Part shown: positions 43,728-53,061 of the stretch, piece by piece
How the letters are laid out: the number at the start of each line of letters is the position of its first letter
Numbering within the stretch: the stretch's first letter is position 1
Origin: Trinickia fusca
GTDB lineage: Bacteria > Pseudomonadota > Gammaproteobacteria > Burkholderiales > Burkholderiaceae
Length of the DNA stretch: 64,000 nt
Direction of reading: 5' to 3'
Assembly (NCBI RefSeq): GCF_003628145.1
Contig: NZ_RBZV01000007.1
Coordinates: 1-64,000, forward strand
The notes under the pieces: model-generated
Seen by the model: the letters and a program-made list of their open reading frames with translations, nothing else
What the model was told of the DNA's origin: nothing
The model's database searches: none
Position numbers and translations under genes: made by a program

Positions 43728-44438
43728 GTGATCGTCGATTTGCGCCGCAAGATCCTTGCCGAATTGCTGGGCACCGCGCTGTTGCTGGCGGTCGTCATCG
43801 GTTCGGGCATCATGGCCGAGCGTCTCGCTGGCGGCAATGTGGCGATCGCGCTGATTGCCAACACGCTCGCGACCGTCGGCGGGCTGTATGTGCTGATCGA
43901 GGTGTTCGGTCCGTTGAGTGGTGCGCATTTCAATCCGGCTGTCAGCGTGGCCATGACACTGCGTGGCGAGCTGCCGGCTTTCGAGCTGCCGCCCTACATC
44001 GTCGCGCAATTGCTCGGCGCGGTGCTGGGTGCGTGGCTGGCACACGCCATGTTTGACCTGCCGATCCTGCAGTTCTCGACGAAGATTCGCGCGGGCACAG
44101 GTCAATGGATTGCCGAGGCGGTGGCCACCGCAGGGCTGCTGCTGATCATCCTGCGGGCTCCAGCCGGCCGGGCTTCCGCGATGGTGGCGGGCTATATCGG
44201 CGCAGCCTATTGGTTCACGGCGTCGACGTCGTTCGCCAACCCGGCCGCTGCATTTGGCCGCATGTTCAGCAACACCTTTGCCGGCATCGCGCCTGCCAAT
44301 GTGCCGGCTTTCATGCTTGCCGAAATGGCCGGCGCGTTGATTGGCCTCGCTATTCACGGTGCGCTCGAGCCATCTCGCGTGCGAGCCGGACACCCGAACT
44401 TGATCGAGTCATCAGGCGAACATGAGGAGGCGCGTTAA
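43728..44438 (+). CDS. aqpS: AqpS-like aquaglyceroporin for arsenite efflux
   Basis: The 236-residue protein has six membrane helices and two half-helix NPA motifs: HFNPAVSVA (Asn69) and SFANPAAAFGR (Asn171). The second, followed by FSNTFAGI, is like AqpS of Sinorhizobium meliloti, which lets arsenite made by ArsC flow out of the cell. It stands where an ArsB or Acr3 pump would be expected. The GTG start at 43728 lies 2 bases after the ArsC stop. Confidence 0.93.
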   Translation: MIVDLRRKILAELLGTALLLAVVIGSGIMAERLAGGNVAIALIANTLATVGGLYVLIEVFGPLSGAHFNPAVSVAMTLRGELPAFELPPYIVAQLLGAVLGAWLAHAMFDLPILQFSTKIRAGTGQWIAEAVATAGLLLIILRAPAGRASAMVAGYIGAAYWFTASTSFANPAAAFGRMFSNTFAGIAPANVPAFMLAEMAGALIGLAIHGALEPSRVRAGHPNLIESSGEHEEAR

Positions 44439-44534
44439 GCATTGACCGACGCTGCTCTGCGGCCGCTCCAGACCAGCGTGAAATCACTCAGGTCCAAAGC
44501 GGCCGGTCCCACCGTAATGCGTCAGCCCATCACA

Positions 44535-45917
44535 TCAATGACGCGGCACGACAGACCCGCTACCCGACCCGAGGTCACTGGCAAACCGATTCGTATAACC
44601 CAGCGTGCCAACACCCCCAATCGAGTTGCAAATCGGTGATGCGGAGCCGGGCCCACAATCGTTGTCGCGATCAAACGACCAGAAGTGCACACCTGCGAGC
44701 CCGTTCTGTTTCACAAACGCGGAGACAGTGTCCGCATCCGCCGGCGTGAACGTTTCGCCAGCCACATCGTTACCGCCGATCATCGGAGTGATTTCAATCT
44801 GGCTATACGGCACCCCCCAGTGATCGTGCAGGTTCATTGCCGCCTGAACAGCCGATTGCCCCATCTCGCAGGCACCGTCGACGACCACGCAGTTGCCCGG
44901 ACCCGCCGAACCGTAGTCCATCGTCATCAGGTCGATGGTGTAGTTCTTCAGGCCGGACGCCTGGATGGCCTGCATGACCCAGTCGCCATAGATGTTGAAG
45001 CTATCCTGCGCGTTTGAGCCCAAGGAGGTGGCTGTGGTCTGCCCCGGCTGCGAAGGAGCCAGCGTCGCCAGCGTGAAGCTGAAACGCAGATTGGGATAAC
45101 TTTGCTGGGCCACCACCACACGTTGCACAAGATCGCTGATGATCTGCTGCGTCTGCCCCCCCTCGATATCGAAATCGATCCCGACGAGGTTATTCGATGC
45201 ATAGCGCTTGATGAAGGTCGCCATGCCCGAATCGCTACCGCACGTGAACGAACCCGCGGCGCCGCCGGTAGAAATCACATAGTTGACATTGGCCGCCGTG
45301 AACAGCGGCACATTGACGGTAGCCAAGGCATCAGCGTTGACACCCCCCCAGTTTTCGCTGCCGCATTCACCGGTCGCGAAAGCGAGCGTCAGCGTTCGGA
45401 CATTGCCTGGCAGCACCGACGTCACAGGGTTTATCTGGCCAGTGACGTTCGACGAGATGACGTTCGTATTCCAGTTCATCGAAATCGTCGCGTCCTTGTA
45501 CGGGCTGAGAATGAATCCTGCAGCCGTACCGGTACCCGAACCGCCAGAGCCACCTGAACCGCCTGAACCGCCTGAACCACCCGAACCGCCGGAGCCGCCT
45601 GAACCACCGGAGCCACCTGAACCACCGGACCCGGTTCCCGAGCAGGCGCTGACAACGGTCCACGGCTCGCCGCTACCGGCCACGCCGCTGTTTGATGCAG
45701 GGTTCTGGTTCTGATTCCACCAGTTGGCCCGATAGTTATTGCTGTTGTATGAGGCGACGTTGCCTTGTGTATAGACCTGACTGGCACTCCACGCCGCTTC
45801 ACAGGCGGGCGGTGTGGTTGTGGCAGCGGCCGCGTCGAAGGGTAACCACATCAACAGCGCGACCGACGCAACACCCAAGGCCGATCGCAGCACGATTCCA
45901 GATCGTTCTTTCTTCAT
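44535..45917 (-). CDS. Secreted GH18 chitinase with CBM5/12 domain
   Basis: The 460-residue protein has a signal peptide (about 1-31). A CBM5/12-type chitin-binding module follows (about 39-92, with YTQGNVASYNSNNYRANWW and GEPWTVVSAC), then a Gly-Gly-Ser linker (about 93-134) and a GH18 catalytic domain. The catalytic DxDxE motif is VGIDFDIEGG near residue 248. It should hydrolyse chitin outside the cell. I chose ATG 45917, preceded by AAGGAGG, over an ATG 39 bases upstream. Confidence 0.92.
   Translation of the reverse strand: MKKERSGIVLRSALGVASVALLMWLPFDAAAATTTPPACEAAWSASQVYTQGNVASYNSNNYRANWWNQNQNPASNSGVAGSGEPWTVVSACSGTGSGGSGGSGGSGGSGGSGGSGGSGGSGGSGGSGTGTAAGFILSPYKDATISMNWNTNVISSNVTGQINPVTSVLPGNVRTLTLAFATGECGSENWGGVNADALATVNVPLFTAANVNYVISTGGAAGSFTCGSDSGMATFIKRYASNNLVGIDFDIEGGQTQQIISDLVQRVVVAQQSYPNLRFSFTLATLAPSQPGQTTATSLGSNAQDSFNIYGDWVMQAIQASGLKNYTIDLMTMDYGSAGPGNCVVVDGACEMGQSAVQAAMNLHDHWGVPYSQIEITPMIGGNDVAGETFTPADADTVSAFVKQNGLAGVHFWSFDRDNDCGPGSASPICNSIGGVGTLGYTNRFASDLGSGSGSVVPRH
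45541..45628 (-). repeat. 9-bp tandem repeat coding the Gly-Gly-Ser linker
   Basis: About ten imperfect copies of a 9-bp unit (plus-strand consensus CCGCCTGAA) encode the flexible linker of the chitinase. The number of units may vary by slippage. Confidence 0.85.
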
Positions 45918-46280
45918 TTCCTTGCCTCCTTGAAATGGTGGGTTTATTGCTGACATATGCGTATCGAATCAATCGGTGCAACACATTTTGATGCGAGCTA
46001 TGACAAATACTTGCCGAGCCGTTCGGCACGTATTTTATAAATCAGCAATTTTTAGAAAAAATTTCTTGGGCCGCAAAAGTGGCGATATGTGGTGCCGAGT
46101 TGGGATGTTTTATGCCGAATAAATAGGTAGGCATTGCGATGTTGGCTGTCGCAATGATTTATGAAGTGTTTAAACAATGATGGGCTACAAGATCGGGTAG
46201 GCTATTTGAAGATGTGAGGTTATAGAGGCTGGCTTATTTCTTTACTCTTCGCCCTGGTGGCCTGGAATAGGCGCGGGAGA
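45918..46280. other. AT-rich gap upstream of the chitinase, 363 bp
   Basis: No gene is seen. It is markedly poorer in GC than its flanks and contains a 13-bp imperfect dyad (AAATACTTGCCGA at 46005-46017, TCGGCACGTATTT at 46023-46035) 88-118 bases before the chitinase start, which may be an operator. Confidence 0.5.
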
Positions 46281-46718
46281 TCACGGCTCCCATAAGCAAA
46301 CTACTGCATTGCTGCGTAAAGCGACTTCATCGAAGAACCGGCGCAAGTCGCGCAGTAGCCATGTGTATGGGTTTGGTGGGTGATGGGTCGCAATGCTGTC
46401 AAAGAAATTTTCCTCGACTGTATTGAGTGCGGTGGCGATATCTTTCGCCAATTGGCACCCCAAAAAGCTGACATTGGGATCATCGAACTCGTTGAGCTCC
46501 GCATGCAGTTCGCCGATGAACAGCTTGCCCAAGGGATAGGGCTGAAGCTCGAGCTCGTTTCCCAGGAGGTTCACCGAATCTTCGAGATCGCACTCTGCCG
46601 ATTTGCCGGCGCCGACGCCGATCTCGCCCATCGCGTCGTACCAGTCAGACTTGGTGCGACAGTCCCGGAAGCGCTCCCTTGCAGAATCCGGGACTTCATA
46701 AAGCTTGCCCCATCCCAT
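46281..46718 (-). CDS. Hypothetical cytosolic protein
   Basis: The 145-residue acidic protein starts MGWGKLYEVPDSARERF, behind AAGGAAA. I do not recognise a family. It has no signal or membrane segment, is rich in acidic and aromatic residues, and ends LRSNAVVCLWEP. Codon use is less GC-biased than the neighbours. Small acidic proteins of this look can be immunity or stress proteins, but there is no adjacent toxin. Confidence 0.6.
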   Translation of the reverse strand: MGWGKLYEVPDSARERFRDCRTKSDWYDAMGEIGVGAGKSAECDLEDSVNLLGNELELQPYPLGKLFIGELHAELNEFDDPNVSFLGCQLAKDIATALNTVEENFFDSIATHHPPNPYTWLLRDLRRFFDEVALRSNAVVCLWEP

Positions 46719-46735
46719 ATCGTTTCCTTGCGCAT

Positions 46736-47098
46736 CTAGCCGTGATCCGAGTCCATGGCGTCGACTTCGACGAACTCAAATCCGGGGCGGCTTTTGAGCC
46801 AGAGACCGAAGTCGCGCATGACGTCGACCACGGGCCTCAGACGCTGGCCGTCTTGGGTGAGCTGGTATTCGACCTTTACCGGCACCTCTGGAAAAACGGT
46901 CCGCTGTACCAAGCCAGCCTGCTCGAGCGCTCGCAAATCCAGCGTCAGCATGCGCTGCGATATTCCTGGGACATCCCGCCGTAAATCGTTGAAGCGCTTT
47001 GGCCCGTCCAGCAGATAGGAAACCAGCAGCAGACGCCAGCGGCCACCCAGCAGGCGCATGGCTTCCTCGACCGAACACCCCGTTGCACTTCGCTTCAT
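46736..47098 (-). CDS. HxlR-family transcriptional regulator
   Basis: The 120-residue winged-helix protein begins MKRSATGCSVEEAMRLLGG, with the conserved Cys8 of HxlR/HypR regulators that can sense thiol or aldehyde stress. It contains RWRLLLVSYLLDGPKRFNDL and PGISQRMLTLDLRALEQAGL. A GTG three codons upstream is an alternative start. It is divergent from a GST gene, which it probably controls through the AT-rich region with GTATA and TATAT at about 47115-47135. Confidence 0.92.
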   Translation of the reverse strand: MKRSATGCSVEEAMRLLGGRWRLLLVSYLLDGPKRFNDLRRDVPGISQRMLTLDLRALEQAGLVQRTVFPEVPVKVEYQLTQDGQRLRPVVDVMRDFGLWLKSRPGFEFVEVDAMDSDHG

Positions 47099-47245
47099 CA
47101 CCGACACTCGCCAAGTATATTTTTTGTACCTATATCACAAAATTCTGCCTTCTTCACTTTTTATCCTGTCTGCGAGATATTGCTCGCCGTGACATTTGTG
47201 CCATGACAGTGCGGGCACGCGTTTTTGACCAAAGGGAAAAAGGGA

Positions 47246-47878
47246 ATGAAGCTATATCACGCACCTGGTAGTTGCTCACAAGCGATCTGCATCGTCTTGC
47301 AGGAAGCCGGATTGGATGCGGAAATCACAAAGGTCGATGCGCGCAAGCATCTGATCGAAGATGGGACGAACTACTACGACGTGACCGAATTGGGCTATGT
47401 GCCACTTTTGCAGCTCGACGATGGTACGTTTCTGCGAGAGGGGCCCGTCATTGCACAGTATCTGGCTGATCAACGTCCAGAATTGGGCTTGACGCCGGCG
47501 CACGGCACGATGGATCGTTACCGGCTGCTCGAATGGCTCAATTTCCTGACCTCTGAAATTCACAAAGGCTTCATTCCGCTGCTTTATGCGGTGGCGGCAG
47601 GCAAGTATGTCGAGACTGCCGGGCCAAAGCTCGCAAGCCGGTACGCGTGGCTGGATCAACAGCTCGCCGGTAAGCAATTTCTAATGGGAGACAAGTTCAC
47701 TATCGCTGATGCCTATCTCTTCGCATTGACGGGCTGGGGTAAGGCGAAATGGATGAAGTCCGTGTACAACGCGAACATTGACCTTAGCGAGCACCAGCAT
47801 CTTCAAGCCTGGTATGAACGGGTCCGGAGTCGACCAACGGTTCAGCACGTCCTCCGTGCGGAAGGTTTGCTGAGCTGA
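47246..47878 (+). CDS. gstA: Beta-class glutathione S-transferase
   Basis: The 210-residue protein starts MKLYHAPGSCSQAICIVLQE, with Cys10, the active residue of bacterial beta-class GSTs, and has FTIADAYLFALTGWGKA in the helical domain. It conjugates or reduces electrophiles with glutathione. ATG 47246 follows AAAGGGA. It is divergent from the hxlR gene and convergent with tetR, whose stop abuts its own. Confidence 0.92.
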   Translation: MKLYHAPGSCSQAICIVLQEAGLDAEITKVDARKHLIEDGTNYYDVTELGYVPLLQLDDGTFLREGPVIAQYLADQRPELGLTPAHGTMDRYRLLEWLNFLTSEIHKGFIPLLYAVAAGKYVETAGPKLASRYAWLDQQLAGKQFLMGDKFTIADAYLFALTGWGKAKWMKSVYNANIDLSEHQHLQAWYERVRSRPTVQHVLRAEGLLS

Positions 47879-48529
47879 CTACCGGATGCACCCAGCGAGA
47901 AAAATCTGCACCGCTTGTCGCGCGATGCGGGCACGCATAGGCGCATTAGGGCGCCGGGCGGCACCAAGCAGCATTCTGGTCCGGATGCCGCCGAGCACGA
48001 GATAGACGAACTGCTCGGTGGCCAGGCCAATGTCGTCGATCCTCAGCACGTCTTCGGCAACCGCCGCGCGAAGGTATTCGGAAAGCGGCTCCATCCCGCT
48101 CAAGCCGCCCCTTTTGTCGTAGTAACCGCGGATCAGTTCAGGAGAACGGTGCGCATCGAGCAGCAGCAAGCGGTACAACTCGATCATGTCGGGACGCGTG
48201 CCTACCTCGAGGAGGTGGAGCGCGACTGTTTCGAGCACGGTTTCGGGGCGATTCGATTCGAGCACCAGCCCTTGAAGTTCGGCGATCCAGGCGTGCCGGA
48301 GCGCGTCGAGAATCGTGGCGAACAAGCCGGCCTTGCTGCCGAATCGGCTATAGAGCGTTTTCTTTGCTACGCCGGCTTCGCGTGCGATGCCTTCCAGGCT
48401 CGTCTCGCGATAGCCCGCGCTTAGAAATTGCCGCTTGGCGACGTCGAGCACGCGCTGCACGCGGTCCTCCGATTCCTGCAGCGTAGGGCGGCCTCCTGAT
48501 TTCGTCTTGGGAATCGAAGCTGTTTGCAT
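47879..48529 (-). CDS. TetR-family repressor of the RND operon
   Basis: The 216-residue protein has an N-terminal helix-turn-helix (LEGIAREAGVAKKTLYSRFGS, about 45-65) and a TetR_C ligand domain. It is divergent from the RND efflux genes, so it is probably their local repressor. The stop abuts that of the GST gene. Confidence 0.9.
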   Translation of the reverse strand: MQTASIPKTKSGGRPTLQESEDRVQRVLDVAKRQFLSAGYRETSLEGIAREAGVAKKTLYSRFGSKAGLFATILDALRHAWIAELQGLVLESNRPETVLETVALHLLEVGTRPDMIELYRLLLLDAHRSPELIRGYYDKRGGLSGMEPLSEYLRAAVAEDVLRIDDIGLATEQFVYLVLGGIRTRMLLGAARRPNAPMRARIARQAVQIFLAGCIR

Positions 48530-48593
48530 GACGATTGCAATCTATTGACAAGCCGGGCTCGAGGTGGAAACTATACCGGTGCGTTTCCGTGTC

Positions 48594-48683
48594 GACCAGA
48601 GTTAGCGCTTTAGCTGTCGGCAGGAGTTGGTGCTTCAGCACTTACTTCTGCCCCATGCAGAGCACTTACTCTGGTCCCATGCG
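48594..48683. repeat. Nested REP-like palindromes upstream of the RND operon
   Basis: The outer arms GACCAGAGT (48594-48602) and ACTCTGGTC (48668-48676) belong to the same family as the elements at 6422-6503, with the core AGTTAGCGCTTTAG. Inside lies a second complete unit (GGCAGGAGTTGGTGCT ... AGCACTTACTTCTGCC, about 48619-48651), so one copy has inserted in another. The ATG of the RND gene is 38 bases further on. Confidence 0.65.
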
Positions 48684-48720
48684 GCGCACAAAACCCACCC
48701 GACCCAGGGGGGCGCGGTCA

Positions 48721-51700
48721 ATGGTCGACTTCTTCATTGAGCGTCCGGTCTTCGCATCGTCGATCGCCATCATCATGGTGCTGGCGGGACTCATTGCCTG
48801 GTTCAACCTCCCGGTCGAGCGCTTCCCGCAAATCACGCCGCCTCAGGTTCTCGTCAAGTCGACCTATACGGGCGCTAGCGCACAGGTCGTCGCGGATACT
48901 GTGACGACGCCGCTCGAAGCCCAGATCAACGGTGTCGAGGGCATGAGCTACATCTCGTCGGTGAGTGCCAACGATGGCAGTTCGACGATCACGGTCACGT
49001 TCGATGTCGGCTATGACATCAATATCGGCGCCGTGGACGTTCAAAACCGTGTTTCGCAGGCGACCGCGCAACTGCCCGGCGTCGTCACTCAAACCGGCAT
49101 CACGATCCAGAAACAGAACCCGAACTTCGTTCTGGCGGTGAACCTCTACTCGCCCGATCACTCGATCGATCCGGTTACGCTCAGCAACTTCGCCTATCTC
49201 CAGGTCGTCGATTCGCTCAAGCGCCTGCCTGGCGTGAGCGACGTCACCATTTTCGGCGAGCGCCGCTATTCGATGCGTATCTGGCTCGATCCGGACAAGC
49301 TCGCCGCGCTCGGCATGACGGCGACCGATGTCCAGAATGCGATTCTCGAGCAGAACGTCCAGGTCGCGGCCGGCAAGTTCGGTGAAGCGCCGGCGCCGCC
49401 CGGCACGACGTTCCAATATCAGATCAACACGCAAGGCCAGCTTGCGGACCAGCGGCAATTCGGCGACATCGTGCTGCGCTCTGGCACTACGAACGACGCC
49501 ACCGTGCATTTGCGCGATGTTGCGCGCACCGATCTGGGCGCACAGCAGTACACGTCGAGCGCGTCGGTGAACGAAGACCCGGCGGTGCTGCTCGCCGTGT
49601 TCCAATTGCCGACCGCGAATGCGTTGGATCTCGACAAGCGCGTCGACGCGACGATGCAAACGCTCGCACGGCGCTTTCCCAAAGGCATGGCGTGGGGGAT
49701 CACCTACGACACCACGATGTTCGTCTCGGCGTCGATGATCGAAGTGATGAAGACGCTTAGCTTCGCACTCCTACTCGTGCTTGGTGTCGTGTATCTGTTC
49801 CTGCAGAGCTGGCGGACCACGGTGATACCGATGATCGCCATTCCGGTGGCGCTCATTGGCACGCTGTCTGTCATGCTGGTGCTGAATTTTTCGCTGAACA
49901 CGGTCAGCATGCTGGGCATGGTGCTCGCGATCGGCCTCGTCGTCGACGATGCCATCGTCGTGGTCGAAAACGTGGAGCGACAGCTCCAAAGCGGGCTTGC
50001 GCCCATGGCGGCGGCAAAGCAGGCCATGCGCGAAGTGACGGGGCCGATTGTCGCGACCTCGGCGGTGCTCGGCGCCGTATTCGTGCCGATTGCCTTCCTG
50101 CCGGGTATCACGGGCCGCCTCTACAACCAGTTTGCGCTGACCATCGCGATCTCCGTGATGATCTCGGCGTTCAATTCGCTGACGCTGAGCCCCGCGCTGT
50201 GCGCCGTGTTGCTGCGGCATGACGAGCGGCGGCGCTTCCTACTGTTCCGCGCGTTCAACTCGGGCTTCAACTGGGCGAGGCAGCGGTACGCGGGTTCGGT
50301 GCGCCAACTGATCGGCGTGCGTTGGGCCGCGCTGGCGCTGTTCGCAGGCGGCCTCGGCATCACGTATCTGCTTTATTCGACGATTCCGCATGCGTTTCTG
50401 CCCATCGAGGACCCAGGCTATTTCTATGTGATCACGCAACTGCCGAACGGGGCGTCGCTGCAACGCACCGAAGCCGTCATCGATAAGACGCGCACGATTC
50501 TCCAGGCGACGCCTGGCGTGGCCAATGTGCTGTCCATCAGCGGCCTGAATTTCATCACTCGGGCTACCGCGCCGAACAGCGCTGCCCAGTTCGTGATCCT
50601 GAAGCCGTGGGACGAGCGAGGCGACAAGCAGAGTGTCGCCAACCTCATCGCGGCCGTGCAGCCCAAGCTCGCTCGAATTCCGGAGGCCGTATCGCTCGCG
50701 CTGAATCCTCCGGCTATTTCCGGGCTGGGTACGTTCGGCGGCTTCGATTTCGAGGTCGAGGATCTGACGGGCCGCGGCAGCGTCGCGCTCGATGAGGCGA
50801 CCAAGGCCTTTCTCGCTGAGGCGCGCAAACAGCCGGAACTCGATACGCGCACACTCCTGACCAGCTTCAACACATCGACACCCCAATTCAATTTCCAGAT
50901 CGACCGCGAGAAGGCCAAGCTGCTCGGATTGAAAACGAGTGATGTCTTCAATACGATGCAGATCTATCTCGGCTCGCTGTTCGTCAACAACGTCACGCTG
51001 TTCGGCCGCAATTTCGAGGTCGTAGTTCAGGCGGACAGCAGCGCACGAGGCAGCAGAAGCGACCTGTCGCGCCTCTATGTGCGTAACGCCGAAGGAGGCA
51101 TGGTGCCGCTCTCGACTCTTGGGCAGCTTGAGTCGACGGTCGGCCCCGAGACGGTCCCGCGCTACGACGTATACGGCGCGGCGGAGATCACGGGCAGCGC
51201 GGCGCCCGGCTACAGTTCGGGTCAGGCGATCGCGGCGATGGAGCGCGCTGCTCGGGTGCTGCCCGCGGATTTCGGCTTCGACTGGACGGGCATCACCTAT
51301 CAGGAGCTGAAGGCCGGCTCGGTCGCCGGTCTTGTGTTCGCGCTCGCGCTCGTCTTCGTTTTCCTGTTCCTCTCGGCGCAGTATGAAAGCTGGTCGTTGC
51401 CGTTCACGATCATCCTCACGGTGCCACTCGCGTTGTTCGGCGCGTTGGGGTTGCTCTGGCTACGACGCATGCAGGTCGACATCTACGCGCAGATCGGATT
51501 CGTCTTGCTGATCGGACTGGCGGCAAAGAACGCCATCCTCATCGTCGAATTCGCCAAGCGGCGCCGAGAGGCAGGCCACGATATCGTCGAAGCGGTGACC
51601 GAGGCGGCACGCCTGCGTTTGCGTCCGATCCTGATGACGGCGTTCGCTTTCATCTTCGGCGCTGTCCCGCTGATGCTCGCGAGCGGCGCAGGTGCCGCAA

Positions 51701-51870
51701 GTCGGCAATCGATCGGCACCACCGTGGTGGGCGGCATGCTCGCGGCCACGCTGCTGTCGCTCGGGTTCGTGCCGATCTTCTACGCCGTCATCGAACGGCT
51801 GCGTGAAGCGATACTCGAACGCCTCGGACGCGCAAGCAAGCATCACGGCCCATCGGCGCCCGGAGAATGA
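48721..51870 (+). CDS. RND (HAE1) efflux pump inner-membrane protein
   Basis: The 1049-residue protein starts MVDFFIERPVFASSIAIIMV, typical of AcrB/MexB relatives, with twelve membrane helices and two large periplasmic loops. TM4 has GLVVDDAIVVVENVER, with the proton-relay Asp pair. It exports drugs or solvents through a tripartite pump. I rejected an earlier ATG 186 bases upstream because the repeat lies there. The adaptor follows after 15 bases; this pump-adaptor-channel order is less common than adaptor first. Confidence 0.94.
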   Translation: MVDFFIERPVFASSIAIIMVLAGLIAWFNLPVERFPQITPPQVLVKSTYTGASAQVVADTVTTPLEAQINGVEGMSYISSVSANDGSSTITVTFDVGYDINIGAVDVQNRVSQATAQLPGVVTQTGITIQKQNPNFVLAVNLYSPDHSIDPVTLSNFAYLQVVDSLKRLPGVSDVTIFGERRYSMRIWLDPDKLAALGMTATDVQNAILEQNVQVAAGKFGEAPAPPGTTFQYQINTQGQLADQRQFGDIVLRSGTTNDATVHLRDVARTDLGAQQYTSSASVNEDPAVLLAVFQLPTANALDLDKRVDATMQTLARRFPKGMAWGITYDTTMFVSASMIEVMKTLSFALLLVLGVVYLFLQSWRTTVIPMIAIPVALIGTLSVMLVLNFSLNTVSMLGMVLAIGLVVDDAIVVVENVERQLQSGLAPMAAAKQAMREVTGPIVATSAVLGAVFVPIAFLPGITGRLYNQFALTIAISVMISAFNSLTLSPALCAVLLRHDERRRFLLFRAFNSGFNWARQRYAGSVRQLIGVRWAALALFAGGLGITYLLYSTIPHAFLPIEDPGYFYVITQLPNGASLQRTEAVIDKTRTILQATPGVANVLSISGLNFITRATAPNSAAQFVILKPWDERGDKQSVANLIAAVQPKLARIPEAVSLALNPPAISGLGTFGGFDFEVEDLTGRGSVALDEATKAFLAEARKQPELDTRTLLTSFNTSTPQFNFQIDREKAKLLGLKTSDVFNTMQIYLGSLFVNNVTLFGRNFEVVVQADSSARGSRSDLSRLYVRNAEGGMVPLSTLGQLESTVGPETVPRYDVYGAAEITGSAAPGYSSGQAIAAMERAARVLPADFGFDWTGITYQELKAGSVAGLVFALALVFVFLFLSAQYESWSLPFTIILTVPLALFGALGLLWLRRMQVDIYAQIGFVLLIGLAAKNAILIVEFAKRRREAGHDIVEAVTEAARLRLRPILMTAFAFIFGAVPLMLASGAGAASRQSIGTTVVGGMLAATLLSLGFVPIFYAVIERLREAILERLGRASKHHGPSAPGE

Positions 51871-51885
51871 GGCAAGAGCGAGGCT

Positions 51886-53061
51886 ATGATGAAAGTCAGC
51901 AAGTTCAGCCTGGTTGCCGCGGCTCTTGCGATCGCTATCGCTCTGTGCGTTCCGTGGCTCATTCCACGGGGTGCACATCGCGCGGCTGGCGACCCGCCTC
52001 CATCCCGTCAGGCCGCCGTACTGGACGTGCCCGTCACCGCTGTTGTCGCGCGGACAGTACCCGTTTTTCTCGAGTATGTCGGCACCACGGATGCTATTCG
52101 CACCGTCACGCTTCAAGCGCAAGTGACCGGCTATCTGCAGAAGCAAGCGGTGTCGGACGGCGCAGACGTGACTGCAAGCGAGCTTCTTTATCAGATCGAT
52201 CCGCGCACCTATCAGGCGACACTCGACCAGGCGAAGGCGCAGGCGGAAAAGGACGCAGCTGCGCTCGAATACGCGAGTGCCAGCCATCGTCGCAATGCGG
52301 TGCTCAGCGAGACCGGTGATGTGTCGACCGATACGCTGCAGCAATCCGCGAGCACCGAGCGTCAGGACAAGGCGGCCCTCGCGGCCGACCGCGCGCTCAT
52401 CGAGACGGCGCAACTGAGCCTGCTCTTCACCACCATCCGCGCACCCTTTGCAGGCCGTCTTGGCTTGAGCCTGGTTCATGAGGGTGCGCTCATCAGCAAC
52501 GCGGGGACGCAACTGAACACCCTCGTGCAGCTCGACCCGATCTATGCGACCTTCAATCCCCCGGACACCGATCTGCCGGAAATCCAGGCACGCCAGTCGA
52601 AGGGTGCGATTCCGGTCGACGTCATCGTTGGTCAGGCGCGCACGCCGCAATACCGCGGCAAGCTCGCCTTGCTCGACAACAGCATCGTGCGAGGCACCGG
52701 CACGATCACTGCACGCGCAACGATCGAGAACCCCAACCATACGTTGCTGCCAGGGCAATTCATCCGTGTGCGCTTGCATGTCGCCGACCAGCTCGATACC
52801 CTCTTGGTGCCGCAAGTAGCCATCGGCTCGAACCAGCTCGGTCAGTACGTCTACATAGTCGGTCCCGGCAACCGTCTTGAGCAGCGCTACGTGACGTTGG
52901 GCGCTGACTACGCGCCATTCGTCGAGGTGCGTAAGGGCGTCGTCAAAGGGGAATCGGTCGTCGTTGGCAACCTCCTTAAGCTCAGTCCGGGTGCGGCGGT
53001 GCGGCCGACTCCAGCCGAGATGTCGAAAGCGGCAGCGCCCACAAGGAGCGGCAACCGATGA
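51886..53061 (+). CDS. RND periplasmic adaptor (membrane fusion) protein
   Basis: The 391-residue protein has an N-terminal membrane anchor or signal (about 8-30). A split lipoyl/barrel-sandwich domain follows (VTGYLQKQAVSDGADVTASE), with a coiled hairpin (about 105-165) and a beta-barrel domain (TITARATIENPNHTLLPGQF). It joins the pump to the outer-membrane channel. The next gene overlaps it by 4 bases. Confidence 0.93.
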   Translation: MMKVSKFSLVAAALAIAIALCVPWLIPRGAHRAAGDPPPSRQAAVLDVPVTAVVARTVPVFLEYVGTTDAIRTVTLQAQVTGYLQKQAVSDGADVTASELLYQIDPRTYQATLDQAKAQAEKDAAALEYASASHRRNAVLSETGDVSTDTLQQSASTERQDKAALAADRALIETAQLSLLFTTIRAPFAGRLGLSLVHEGALISNAGTQLNTLVQLDPIYATFNPPDTDLPEIQARQSKGAIPVDVIVGQARTPQYRGKLALLDNSIVRGTGTITARATIENPNHTLLPGQFIRVRLHVADQLDTLLVPQVAIGSNQLGQYVYIVGPGNRLEQRYVTLGADYAPFVEVRKGVVKGESVVVGNLLKLSPGAAVRPTPAEMSKAAAPTRSGNR

